Source: Rotaria sp. Silwood1 (lineage: Eukaryota; Rotifera; Eurotatoria; Philodinida; Philodinidae). Taken from it: DNA of 64,000 nucleotides. The DNA is taken from positions 257,944 to 321,943 of the forward strand of contig CAJNOP010000176.1 of the NCBI GenBank assembly GCA_905250075.1, read 5' to 3'. The notes below the pieces were generated by a model that was not told the origin of the DNA, did not search any database, and saw nothing but the letters and a program-made list of their open reading frames with translations. The position numbers were made by a program, and so were the translations under genes. Every line of letters begins with the position of its first letter. Within the stretch, counting starts at the first letter, position 1. This document shows, piece after piece, positions 1 to 11,969 of the stretch.

Positions 1-976
1 GATGGTGTTTTGATTTGAGATTTTACCTACAGACAGGTCTACAAGTCAGTGTCATGTTCTGAAAATTTCAGATCACAAGAATATTTACTTTGGAAGATAT
101 TACAGTTCCAAATGAATGCTGAAGCTGTCAAAGCATTCTACTATTAAATAGATCTGTCTATAGATGAAATCTCAGATCGAAATAGTTCTAGTTGATTTGT
201 TGATAAATAGCAAACTAAAGTTTAAAATTCTAATGAAATACTTAAAACTCTTCATATAAAATCTGATGGAAACTACTCAATCACTGATGTTGAAAAATTC
301 ATTTCTTTCATGAAGAGCACTTAGAGTAAGACCATGAATTACTGAATGATTGATATTTTTTTAAGTTCAATATCCTGTCAATGGCTATGACGAGTAAATG
401 AATATAAGTTACACATGAATATATATAACGATTTCACATATTCAATACGAAGACAACTTCTATCGAATCTATTGTTTCTCTTTTGAATAAAAACAACATT
501 TATTACATTTGGATTAATAATCGATATGCTAATCAAACTCATATCTATACAAAAAAAAAACATCGATATATCAACAAACTGTCAGATAATATATAGTACG
601 AGATAATGCTCGACAGCTATGACTCTGATTCTAATCTCACCTTGTTTAGTTAAGATATTTAATGACTCATGATGATCTATCCATTGAATTAAATTGTATT
701 TCAAAATCAATTTCATAGTGGAGACTATTTCCTTGACAGTACAATTCTAATTTTTATATGGATGTATGTAGCAACAATATCGTCTATGTTATAACGAAAA
801 CTCCATCTTGATATTTTTATGCGATTATGAAGTATTCGAAAATTAAAAAAAAAACTTTTGCTGATATGTAAATCAAACGATCAATGTTTGTAACAAAAAA
901 TTGAGTTCGATTGGTAAATCATTATCATATATTGAACATTTTAGCAACTGAAAAAAGAAATCCTAAATGTTGACAT

Positions 977-1602
977 TAGTGGCGTATCCAGGATTTTTCG
1001 GTATGCTGAATTTCAACTTCAGAGCATGGGACTCACCTGAAACTTATAGAGATATTATATTGAGCCAAAATGATGAGTTTTTATCAAAAGATTTTTGTAA
1101 TGGGAGTTTGCGAAAAAAATTAGCATTTTCCTGAGCCCCACCAAGATTTTTCTTTTTCTATTGGTAGTATGTTGATTTTTAGAATTTCATAGTAAGCTAC
1201 ATCGAAATTCATCGATAGATTTCAAATTTCATTTAAAAATATGCATCCGTTCATGAGTTATAATGTTTTGGAAATTTGCTGCATGTTGCTAAAATTTTTA
1301 AAAAAATTCAAAACATTGTAACTCGTGAATGGATGCATATTTTTAGATGAAATTTGAAATCTATCGATGAATTTCGATGTAGCTTACTATTAAATTCTAA
1401 AAATCAACATACTACCAATAGAAAAAGAAAAATCTTCGTGGCGCTCAGGAAAATGCTAATTTTTTTTGCAAAATCCAATTACAAAAATCTTTTGATAAAA
1501 ACTCATCATTTGGACCCAATATCATATCTCTATAAGTTTCACATGGGTCCCATGCTCTGAAGGTGAAATCCAGCATACCGAAAAATCCTGGATACGTCAC
1601 TA
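977..1602. mobile_element. hAT-like foldback MITE, 626 bp
   Basis: The two halves are near-perfect inverted copies (arms about 977-1285 and 1300-1602). The ends read TAGTGGCGTATCCAGG and, on the other strand, TAGTGACGTATCCAGG. The element is flanked by an exact 8-bp direct repeat GTTGACAT (969-976 and 1603-1610). An 8-bp duplication and a YAGTGGCG-type end are typical of hAT elements. No transposase frame is present, so it is non-autonomous. The well-matched arms suggest it is not very old. Confidence 0.85.
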
Positions 1603-2529
1603 GTTGACATCAAAGATCTGAAAAAAATGTCAACTATCATCAAAGGACTATCCAATGCCGTCTCTTTCTATTTCATTTTTTTACTGTTCAACAATATAAT
1701 CATATATCGTATCATTTACAAAATTGTAATAAATATGTTTTAATAAATATACGAAAATGATGTGAGAATGAAAAATTGTTCTTTTACACTCACCTATTTA
1801 ATATACTGTCGTCATTTTAAAATATGATATTAGATAATGAAAGATTTTATTTAATTCTCATGATTAATTCTAATACTGTCAAGATTAATTATTTTGTGAA
1901 ACATAATCTAAACGAGATTTGAAAATATAAGAACAGAAATGTATCTTCTTACAAACGTGAGATTGAAGTCTACTGTGGGATTATGAATCATAGTTATCGT
2001 TTACTTTTCTTTTATACACACTGGAGTTTATTGCAATTGACATCTTGTATGAATTATAGATAGAAATTCATCAACTGAAATATATTCGCTCTTTTACAAT
2101 ACTAACAATTTCATATTGTTTCATATTTTAATCACAAAAAGATTGTACTAAATTCTTTTTATTATTTATATCATTCTTTACTGAGCCTTTTTTTTCTTGT
2201 TATATAGAATGTTGTTTATATTCAAACAAAAATTCCATACGATTAATTGATTGATGATTAAATTGAAAAATTTTCACTTAAATTTTTATTCTATTCACAA
2301 TCATGTTCATCTGTATGCTGTTCATTTGACAATATCGACAACACAATAAAAACCCAAAAAAAATAACATGTTTTTTTTTTTCATCTATGCTATTTAATTT
2401 ATTGTTACAAGGCATAAATAAACGAGAATAAAAAAAGAAATCTGAAAAATACTACATTGATATTTTATGAATAATTCATACATGAAGTATTTAAACATAT
2501 TTCTAAAAACATATGTTTATAATGTCTAA

Positions 2530-3161
2530 CGAGGGAAGGTCACCAACGGTTCAATCGCGTTTTAGTCGGAACTATGTGCATCATGTAGGTCCTAATGAAC
2601 TATGAATACCCTGAAAAGAGTTCGGGCGGCTAGCTTATTATTGTCGAGATAATGCATTTTTATGGTATTTTTAACTAAGCACAATGCCGTAGTCCCCCTC
2701 AGGAACCCGAAAAACTGAGTTTCGAGTTTTGACTTGAAAATTTGTACAGAAACAGACCTCAGTGAGAGTAGTTTATTGTGAAAGTTTCAGGCCTTTTGGT
2801 TGTTCCTATCCTAAGATACAGCTAAAAAGGGTGTTTTTACACTGCTCGTATACCCTCGACAGGTTCCGATGTACTTATTTCAGAATGGGAGCAACCAAAA
2901 GATCTGAAACTTTCAAAATAAGCCACTCTCATTGAGGTTTGTTTCTGTGCCAAACTTCGAGTCAAAATTCAAAACTCAGTTTTTTTGGTGCTCCTGAGGG
3001 GGACCACGGCGTTCTGCTTAACAATATCGTAAAAATGCAGTATCTCGACAGTAGTGGGCTAGCCGCCCGTATCTTTTCAGGGTATTCATAGCTCATTAGG
3101 ACCTACATGATGCACATAGTTCTGACTCAAAAGTGATTGAACAGTTGGTGACCTTCCCTCG
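2530..3161. mobile_element. PIF/Harbinger-like foldback MITE, 632 bp
   Basis: The ends are CGAGGGAAGGTCACCAAC and its inverted copy, flanked on both sides by TAA (2527-2529 and 3162-3164). Harbinger elements duplicate a TWA trinucleotide, so this fits that superfamily; the family call is inference from the target site. Arms of about 300 bp match well, for instance the GGGCTAGCCGCCC region near 3056-3069 against 2623-2638. There is no transposase frame. It is more GC-rich than its surroundings. Confidence 0.7.
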
Positions 3162-4046
3162 TAAGATTTATATTTGATTTGAAACATTTCATTACATCAA
3201 ATATTCTTGTTTGAAAAGTATTCTCTATTGTTCTTTAAAATAACTTTTCAAGAAACTTCGTCTTTTGTCATTTCTTTTTTGTTCATCAACATATTAGTCA
3301 AGCTGAAGCACGAAGACAAAACTGTTATTTTATCAGCAGTCATTGTTACTATATATGAATAGATCTTCAATTGATAAGAATCAATCAATATCTAGTAAAT
3401 CATATTTAATGATCAGTTATAAAAATTGAATGTCTTCTCTAAAAATTAAATCATAAGACATATGACATAACCATTAAATTAATATATTTAATAATGAACT
3501 GATTAGTTATTCTCAATTTGTTTTTCATTAAATCGATATGAATTTAGATCTTTCTTAACAGAAAAATCTCAATGAATCATATATATTTAAACAATAGTTC
3601 GCGGCAAGATTCATGAGTATCACATTTGCAGCCGTGATCGTGACTGAAATTTGATCAATTAGATTATGATTAGTTCACAAAACCTTGAAAGTGCCTTCTA
3701 CTACAAATAGACCGATAATAAAAATATACAATTGTCGTTTGCGTCAACAAATTTTCAAATAGTTTGATTCGAGAGATGGGCGATTTTGATTCCGATATGG
3801 TTTCAATTCCAAAAAAAAAGTCGATTTTGCTTATACCTAATTCTTATTCACTATATCTATATAAACTTCGAATATTGAGAATTATGTTTTCAATGGAATA
3901 TTTTTTTCGATGACTTTATATCTTTTAATAATAGTGATATAAACCGAAGAAATATGATAATTAGAGTGTGAAGACAAAAATAATCGCTTTGTATAATTGT
4001 CTTACGTTATATACAGTAAAATTTTAAGAGAAACCCATCAAAAAAT

Positions 4047-4172
4047 GTGGTGATCTCTCATTTTATTTAGCGTTTTGTACTTTTAAAAGTGGTTTCGAAA
4101 AAGTCTTCTACAACCTGCAAACTACAATATTCGATTTTTTGAAAAGTCTTATCATCATAGTTTATCTATGAA
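4047..4172. repeat. Dispersed repeat related to 26566-26795
   Basis: Two blocks resemble the 26.6 kb copy: GTGGTGATCTCTCAT followed by TTCGAAAAAGTCTTCTACAACCTG, then ATCATAGTTTATCTATGAAA. The distant copy has the same blocks in the same order and orientation with larger spacing. Ends and family are unknown. Confidence 0.5.
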
Positions 4173-4718
4173 AATAACTATCTGGATTCAGTCTAATTGC
4201 TGAATATCATTAAATCTGGCTTTCATCACTTTTACTTTTATATGCGATGAATAACCGTGCAGAAATCACATTTAAGATACTCATAACGTATATGTTGAAC
4301 AATAACAATACTACGATAAAATCAAACTTTAGATAATATATATATATATGCTCGTTCGTATTTTGTTGTAATAGATTAATAAGAATATTCTTGTTGAAAA
4401 TTAATTACACAAGATTTTCTCTTTGACCACACCTTTCGAAGTTACATTTATTCAACATATTTTCATCGGTAGTACTCATAGAATGGATATATTCGATCTT
4501 CATCAATATTACAAATAATTTACATAAAGAGATTCTAATAAATCAAAATTAATTTCTGTGACACCATGGACTGAAAAACTTCGTTACATCAAAGATTATT
4601 TGTAATACTTCATTTATTCGGTACTGCAAATATATATATAATTATCATAATATTTCACTTTATTTTACTAGACATATTAAATATGTACTTGTTCTCCTTA
4701 AAATTTCAGATGATATTC

Positions 4719-5447
4719 TTAAGCCATCTCCACCCTCAAAAAAATCAATTTTGGTCAAATTTATCGATTTTGTGATTTATAACTCATTAGATAGAGCAAA
4801 GTGTCTACTCTCGAATGCACTATAGTTGATTGATTTTATGATGAGCTTTAAGAATATTACATAAGTTTTTCTGAACCTTCATATTGGAAAAAATAAGGCT
4901 TTTAAAAACTTATTTTCCGCTTTTCTCAAAATCAGTTTTTTCGAGTATACCGTTTACACGGGCACGCCTTTCTTAATAACGAGTGAATAGAGAAGGGATA
5001 ATTTTTTCTTATTGCATAGAGGACAAGTGGGGCTAGATCCTAATAGAGCCCGATTTTTGAATTTCACTTCTGCTAAAATAAAAAACTTGAATCTTTCGTT
5101 TTGTTTAGCGACTTTTTTTGACCATGAATTCGAGAATTTTTCGAAAAACGTTTTTTAAAAAACAAACGAAGGGAAATTCAAAAATCGGACTCTATTAGGA
5201 TCTAGCCCTAAGGGTACTCTACAATTTAAGAATCACGCCGACATGCTTAGCCAGTATCCTTATATCGAAAACCTTGTCCGCGTAAAGGGTATTTTTGACC
5301 AATAAATTAACGATAACTCGTTAGTATATTGGGGTTTGTAGGAAGATATTTCACCCACAGTCTATCCTAGCCTAGACTAATATTCTTCCAAAATTTGGTT
5401 GAAATCGGACGAAACATAACAAAGTTGGTTTCTTAGGGGGGCCTTAA
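4719..5447. mobile_element. Degenerate TTAA-ended DNA element
   Basis: The unit is bounded by TTAA on both sides (4719-4722 and 5444-5447). Its ends are loosely inverted: TTAAGCCATCTCCACCC at one side, and TTAAGGCCCCCCTAAG read from the other. TTAA targets are used by piggyBac and Kolobok transposons. The inner 180 bp form a strong hairpin (5030-5208). A similar start is found at 46745. There is no transposase frame; arms are divergent, so it is old or poorly delimited. Confidence 0.45.
5030..5208. repeat. Hairpin inside the TTAA-ended element
   Basis: GGGCTAGATCCTAATAG (5030-5046) is an exact inverted copy of 5192-5208. The pairing continues inward through the GATTTTTGAATTTC block, with a second A/T-rich hairpin near 5118-5165 at the centre. 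Confidence 0.75.
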
Positions 5448-6582
5448 CAAGATAGCATTATTAATCAAATATTCATTAATTATCAATGAAAATGATGTTA
5501 TTCAATTATGAGATAAGACATTATCTACAAAGAGAGAAAGAGAAAAAAAATTGAATTCAACGACTAAACTTCATGTGTAAACACACAACTTCAGAATAAC
5601 ATACATGGAACTTGATAAAAGAATTATTTAAAAAGCAGAACATCTTTCACATAGTTTGTCAAGATGCTGCAATGTACGTCAATTTTATGATATCTTCACA
5701 TTCTCATGGATATGAACACGTTAAAATAAAAATGAGTCTTGATTTGTTTGTTAAGTATTCATTCATCGTCTTGGTGTAGCGCGTACCATGAGAATATATC
5801 GAGTGATCGAAAAAGAACTACCTCGAACTTTTAACAATAGGTGTGATTGATTCGATTAGAACTGGAAAATAGTTAGTATTCCTTGTCGCGAAAAAATGAC
5901 AAATACGCTGAAGCCTAGAGTCGAACTACGTGTTTAAAATATGCCGTAAACTATGTCTCAAAGGAATTAGATACATGCAACTAAAACTTAGCAATTCTAG
6001 TTCAGTTTTCAAAATATTACGTGAAATTGAAACTATTCAATCATGAGATTGATATGAAAATTTTAAATATGTTTTAAAAAAACCTTCACTGTTCATTTGT
6101 TGAGATTACAGGTACTACATATATCAATACTCGAACAAAACATAGTATACATAAATAAGTAGGCTTGGAATGTGTTTACTCTTGCAATGCAACTATAATA
6201 TTATTATTAATAACGCATCAATTCATCTTTTGTACGATAAATCTTTTTATTTAGAATAATATATCGAATTTCATTCATTGTGACTAATGAAAAAAAAACA
6301 AAAGAATATTAATTTGAAATATCAGCAAAATACTCAGATTCTTTAAAATTATTTTTGTACTACTCATAATAATTAATAATTATATTGTGAGTCATTTGCT
6401 TCGGTTCATAGTAATTATTAATATTTTTTTTTAAATTTAATAAATAAAATCATTAAAAATGTACCGCTTATCACATATGTTGAGTACAAAAACTAAATCA
6501 CAAATGAGATAAAAAGTATGTAAAAAAAAGCACGTCGGAATGTTGTTGATATACTATATATATATATATGTCGTGTCGAAGT

Positions 6583-7570
6583 TATTAAAAACTTATGCTT
6601 CTAATGAATTCTTCATTTCAATAACATGTATTTCATCTTTCAAGAATAAGTACATAAAGTTAATATCATTGAAAAGATTAAAAATCAGATATCTCTGTCA
6701 AATCTCAATATGGGCACGAATCCTTTGGAGGTTTCTCTAATGTAGTGGTTCCCTACCTAATGGGCAACATATGAGCTCAAAAGCTTTTAATCACTTGGGA
6801 ACGTTCCCTCGTTAGTTAGTAGAGAAATTATCTGTTTTCGTTCCACTTATTCGGTTTAACATTTACATTTAAGTTTTCTATTGAACTTTAGTTTTTCATC
6901 ATGAAATCTTTGAGAACTAGAATGGCAGAGTTTTGAATATGAGTTGCATCTATACATAGGCTTTATAGTGACTAGAAACTCCCTAAGTTTTTAGTTATGA
7001 CTGAAGTATCTTTACAAAGATCTTATTTTAGTAATGTTTCTTTGGGACTACTGAGTGAAATAAATACATTTTAGTAGCAAACTGTTATCTCTCTAAGAAT
7101 GTTTTTGTTTCAATTAAAACTTTAAAGAATCTTCAATCTCTATAAAGCCTTTCTGTAGATGTAACTTATATTCAAAACTCTGTTATTCAAGTTCTCATAA
7201 TGAAAATCTAAAGTTCAGTAGAAAACACATAAATACAATCATGAAATCGAAAAAATGAAGTGAAAGTAGAAAATTTTTCTTCTAACTAAGAATAATCGAG
7301 TAGAAATAATTTTATTTAAAAAGTAATTTGGCATTTGAAAACATTCTCTCTTTTGTGTATATTTGCATTTTTTTTTGTATTTGAAGGCTAAAAACATTAT
7401 CGAAATTTTTTGTGAAATCCTGTGAGACACTTGAGAAAGTATTGAAAACAGCCTCTGAATATTAAATTTTTTCAATGATATTAACTTTATGTACTTATTC
7501 TTGAAAAATGAAATACATGTTATTGAAATGAGAAATTCATTAGAAACACAAGTTTTTCTCAAAAATATCG
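6583..7570. repeat. About 1 kb imperfect palindrome
   Basis: The outer arms 6583-6690 and 7452-7570 are inverted copies, sharing for example ACATGTATTTCAT and AAGAATAAGTACATAAAG. A second, inner pair of arms (about 6845-6995 and 7090-7235) is also inverted, centred near 7045. A stretch near 6800-6815 (GTTCCCTCGTTAG) resembles the end of the Harbinger-like element at 2530. This is probably a degraded foldback DNA transposon; I found no clear terminal repeat or target duplication. Confidence 0.6.
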
Positions 7571-8300
7571 TCAATGAATTAATTATTATTTGTTGATGAG
7601 ACAATTTTCAATAACTTCGGCACGATATATATATTATTTTAGATATACTTACATTAAGAACCTTTCTACTTTTATAATACTTATGTAAGACCTCATTTAA
7701 TGAGATATTTTGTAGCAAAAGATATGACATCTTGTCTTTTACAGATATATGTTTCTTAATGAGCTGCTTTCGTTTTTTTTTCTTAAATAGCAGGAAATTC
7801 AATTATAATTGAACAAAAAAAAAATTAAATATAAACTATGAGCATAATCTCTATGTAATTAAAAAAAAATATGAAAATACAATTCATCTCTAAATAATAT
7901 AAATTAAAATGAATTCCTATAACATATTGAAATAAATTATTATCTCAGATTGTATTCAAGAAAAATTTATTTACAAATAAAAATATTGATTATGTTGAAT
8001 CTTATATTTTATTATATATTTTTAATGATTTCTTTTTGAATAAAAAAATTTTATATTTAATTTATTTTTTAGTCAATCATATATTTATTCTAAAATAATA
8101 ATGATTTTTATTTTTTGTTATAATAATTTTTATATAAAAATTTATTTATCATAATAAATATTTCTATTAATCTTCTTTTTTTTGGAATTGTTTTGAATAC
8201 TTATCAATGTCAATTTGTAAAATTCTTCAGCATTCATTTACATAATCGTCCAGATATGTAATAAAAAAGTAGTTCATATATTATAACAAAATGTTATATA

Positions 8301-8457
8301 CAGTGGCGTACGCAGGGGGGGCCGGGGGGGCCCGGCCCCCCCCCCCCTTGAGACGAAAAAGTCCTGGAGGGGGGTACAGGAAAAAATATTTTCACGTGAA
8401 AAAAGTTTTTTATGCCATGGCCGGCCCCCCCTTGAAAAATTTCTGTGTACGCCACTG
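8301..8457. mobile_element. Short GC-rich hAT-like MITE, 157 bp
   Basis: The ends CAGTGGCGTACGCAGG and TGTGTACGCCACTG are inverted repeats, flanked by an exact 8-bp duplication GTTATATA (8293-8300 and 8458-8465). The inside is a G-run and C-run hairpin in an otherwise AT-rich region, which creates spurious glycine/proline-rich frames on both strands. Its end is shared with the elements at 977 and 51414. Confidence 0.88.
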
Positions 8458-11400
8458 GTTATATATATATATATGTATGATGTTTGATTAGAAATCAAGG
8501 TTTGTCGGATGTGGACTTTAATTTTTATTTGTGTACTTCAACATTTACTTTTTAGATTGTGTTTCATAAAAAAGAAAAACTCTTTAGCCCGGTGCATGTC
8601 TATCTAACATGCATAAACTCTGTTTCCTGTCGTATATGTTAATATTGTTTTTTTTTTGTGTATTCACAATTTGTTCTCTAAATTATTTTTTTTAATTTAT
8701 GCATTATAGAAAATAAAATTCGAACTGATGTTTACAAAATAAAATAGGGCGTATAGAAATGCAAAATAAAAGTTACTAAGGAAAATAAGAAATTATGTCT
8801 TGAATTTTATTTATATCGACTAATTAATATTTTCATTAATGTCATATAACTAAATTATTAAAAGTGAACTGACATCTAAATAGAGATTAAGATAAAAAAA
8901 TAATTTGAACAATAAGAAGATGAGTTTATGATGACCTATAAACAAGATTATTCCTATCAATTTTACTAATTATAATGTTTAATTATATTGATTATAAAAT
9001 AAAATAGTAGACATATAGAATTTAATTTTATGCGAAAAGAAAATTGCTTTAGGTATAGTAAAATCGGATGTAAATTATTAGCTATTATTAATAATAAAGG
9101 AAACTTTCTTGTCATGAAATAAAGAAAACATTATTTTTTATTGTATATTAATTCTATCTTGCAATTATTTTTAATAGATCCTTTATATGCATAAAATCAA
9201 ATTTAACATTATTGTCAAAATGTATATTATATAATTTTAATATTTTTATTTCTTTATAAATAAACATAATAAAATAATCACCTAAAGTCACACTACTAGC
9301 TAAAGAATATATAATTTTGAATGTTACTATCTGCTAGATTTTATTACAAACAAACTTCGGTAAAACTTTGATTTTAAACATAAACTCGAGTTCAATCAAT
9401 CCTAATGCATTGAATTTAGAATAATAAAAGTAATATTTATTTCCTTATACATGATAAAAGACATTTTTTTTTAAATATCATTTTGAAAGGCTAATATTCA
9501 TCTTTTTATTGATAAATAAAGCTCCATATATATTATTATGATATGACAGACAGAAGATTTCAATTTGCTGTCATCTTAAAACACGATGACACATATACAT
9601 TGTTTGCACACTATCTTCGTATAGATCTCCGCTTCATTAATAACTGTAATCACTAAATTTTCAATGTAAAGAGTACATAAAGATAATTATATAAATTAGA
9701 AAAATTACAATTGTTTTAATTTGGATATTTTTATTAATCATAAAGGCAATATAGAGTTCTGTCATAAGACAATAAATACTATGACATTTCTTGCTAAAAG
9801 GTGAAATGTTCTTATTTGACTAAAAAAAAAAAAATCTGTGTTGACTTTCAAGCTCCGTTGCATGAAAATCGATTAGAGTGCATTTGCGCTGTATCTGTAA
9901 ATAAAATATGAGACCAAAAGGAGTCACATGTCAACAATTTTTTATCTGATAGCGAGCCTTCTAATGACTACTAAATATATGGGTACATAATCTGACGCAG
10001 AACAACAAGTTAATCTTATGTCTTCTGTATATTCATTATTGTAATTGTTTAATAGTACAGTTTTACTACTCTTTTTTTTTGTTTTTTTATTAAAATTAAT
10101 TCCTATTTCCATCAGCTACTTATGAAAATAATAGAACTCATCATGTTTTAATTAAAATAATCAGTCGAACATTCACTTACAAAAAGTAATTATGAATATG
10201 CATTCATTATATGAAAACACTTGATCGTCATTGGAAACCATATAATAATAAATTTAATAACATAAAATTTTGAATTTTGAGATACACAAAACAATTCATT
10301 CTCTCATTGTGTTTTGTTATCAAAGTTATTTTTTTTTACCTAGCGTTTTTTATTTCGACTTTACTTAAATTTTCTCACAAAAATATTCTATAATATTAAT
10401 GCTTTTTTTTTTTTTTTATAAAATAAAATTCAACATATAGTAAAAATTTTTATTTACTAAAATACAGAATTATAGTCTATTCATCAAATATAAAATAAAT
10501 GCAACATATAAATGAAAATTATCATTGAAAATTTAAATATTATTTACAGTTAATCAACCATACAAGATCAGATTTTATTTGTTCTATAATGACATGTTTT
10601 ACATACTCATTCTTACGAGTAGGTGTTTTTCATATCATGATTTCCTTCAATTTTGACATGTTATTATATTCATTGTCACATGGTGTATTATACTCAACTA
10701 CCTTTTTTTCTCTTGTTTATATATACGCAATATGATTTAATGAAAATTCATTAAATATAAATTTTACTATTAACATTGAGAATTCAACAAAATTTTTGCG
10801 AACATATCAATGAATTCTCAAGGTTCTATTAGTATACATACAATATATAAAATATCATACATACGAATAATATCTTATTATATGTCTCTAAAGATTACAT
10901 AACTGTTAAATTATCTCATTTAGATCTATTTCAAATTTGAATTGTTTCTTCGAAGATTATTGAACTTTAATTCATATAAATATGTACCCGTTATATTTAT
11001 TCTATATAGATGAATAATAGGGCTCTGGGTACATTTGCAGATCAGCGACACCACGATATTTGCACTCTACCAATTGGACGAATTCGTATAGAAAGTGCCG
11101 ATACAATCTAGAATAATCTTAACTTTTGAGTCATTTGTGCAATAAAATGCTACTTTCTTTTTATGTTCTGATAATTTTCATTGGCAACTGTTTTTTCCAA
11201 TCATACTCATTTTGGCAAGTACCTGTAGGAATAACAAAAAGAAAAAATGTGTTTTTCTTGTTGTGCCTCGTCAGGAATATTTGCAGAATGAGGAAAAAAA
11301 CCAGAATATAAAAGAAAAAAAAAAAGAAACTAAAAAAAAATGCTCAGTGTCGTGCGTGTCTGGTAAGTACGAAGATCAGTAACAGTTACATGAATCTTCC

Positions 11401-11699
11401 GTCAATTTATATATAATGCTAAAAATAAGACATTGTTCTGTTTTTATTGAAATAAAATGTATACTATGTTCATTTATTGTTTTTGTGTCGTTTAGTATGT
11501 AATTGAATATATTCTAGATAAAATTCTCTTATAGAAAAAATATTAACTATTCTCGGTATTATATTTACGAATTGTTCTTGATGTCACTATGACCTTGATG
11601 ATAAACGGATATTTTTAAATAAATGTAATTTTGTTTGTATGAATAAGTAAAAAAAAACAACAACAAAAAGAAAACTTCACCAATTTCAAAAGATTAGCA

Positions 11700-11869
11700 A
11701 TGACTTTCAAACGACCTTTGTCTCTTTCACCAATTGATCATCGATTTAATAAAATTCACAGTGTATCCAATAGAAATACTTCTTGCTGTCAAGTATGTGG
11801 TGATGAAGCACATATTTATAATTATGGAGCTTTATCATGTGCATCTTGTAAAACATTTTTTCGTCGTCA
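11700..11869 (+). CDS. Nuclear receptor first exon, partial (gap follows)
   Basis: This open stretch encodes a short N-terminus starting MTFKRPLSLSP and the first zinc finger of a nuclear-receptor DNA-binding domain: CQVC, then 13 residues, then CASC, followed by KTFFRR. A 100-base N run begins right after the arginines, so the exon end and splice donor are not visible. No second-finger exon is seen between the gap and 17275. The exon matches exon 1 of the complete receptor at 17276 closely: about 62 bases over the finger differ at one position, while the leader peptides differ. It may be an alternative first exon of that gene, a duplicated gene whose remainder is missing, or an assembly effect. 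An AG lies a few bases before the ATG (ATTAG, 11694-11698). Confidence 0.7.
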
Positions 11870-11969
11870 NNNNNNNNNNNNNNNNNNNNNNNNNNNNNNN
11901 NNNNNNNNNNNNNNNNNNNNNNNNNNNNNNNNNNNNNNNNNNNNNNNNNNNNNNNNNNNNNNNNNNNNN
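11870..11969. other. Assembly gap (100 N)
   Basis: One hundred unknown bases, the usual placeholder for a gap of unknown size. It cuts a nuclear-receptor exon. Confidence 0.99.

Larger units (their letters stand above)
1..11699. other. Gene-free AT-rich region with transposable-element relics
   Basis: No open frame here has coding character: the longest (7239-7604, minus) lies in a large hairpin and reads as low-complexity K/I/F/S protein. The stretch holds five recognisable inverted-repeat units, listed separately, and many A/T homopolymers. The parts between the elements (1-976, 1603-2526, 3165-4718, 5448-6582, 7571-8292, 8466-11699) show nothing I can name apart from one dispersed repeat at about 4047-4172. 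Regulatory DNA for the receptor locus downstream could lie here, but no motif is clear. Confidence 0.7.

Noticed and set aside
5900-5960. Short stretch with a tRNA-like GTCGAACTAC word
   Set aside because: No cloverleaf, no A-box and no paired acceptor stem.
7239-7604. 121-codon minus-strand ORF
   Set aside because: Lies in one arm of the 1-kb palindrome, needs a non-ATG or ill-supported start, and has low-complexity composition; the opposite arm gives a matching short ORF (6540-6740).
8274-8498. Gly/Pro/Arg-rich ORFs on both strands
   Set aside because: They are translations of the G- and C-runs of the MITE at 8301-8457.
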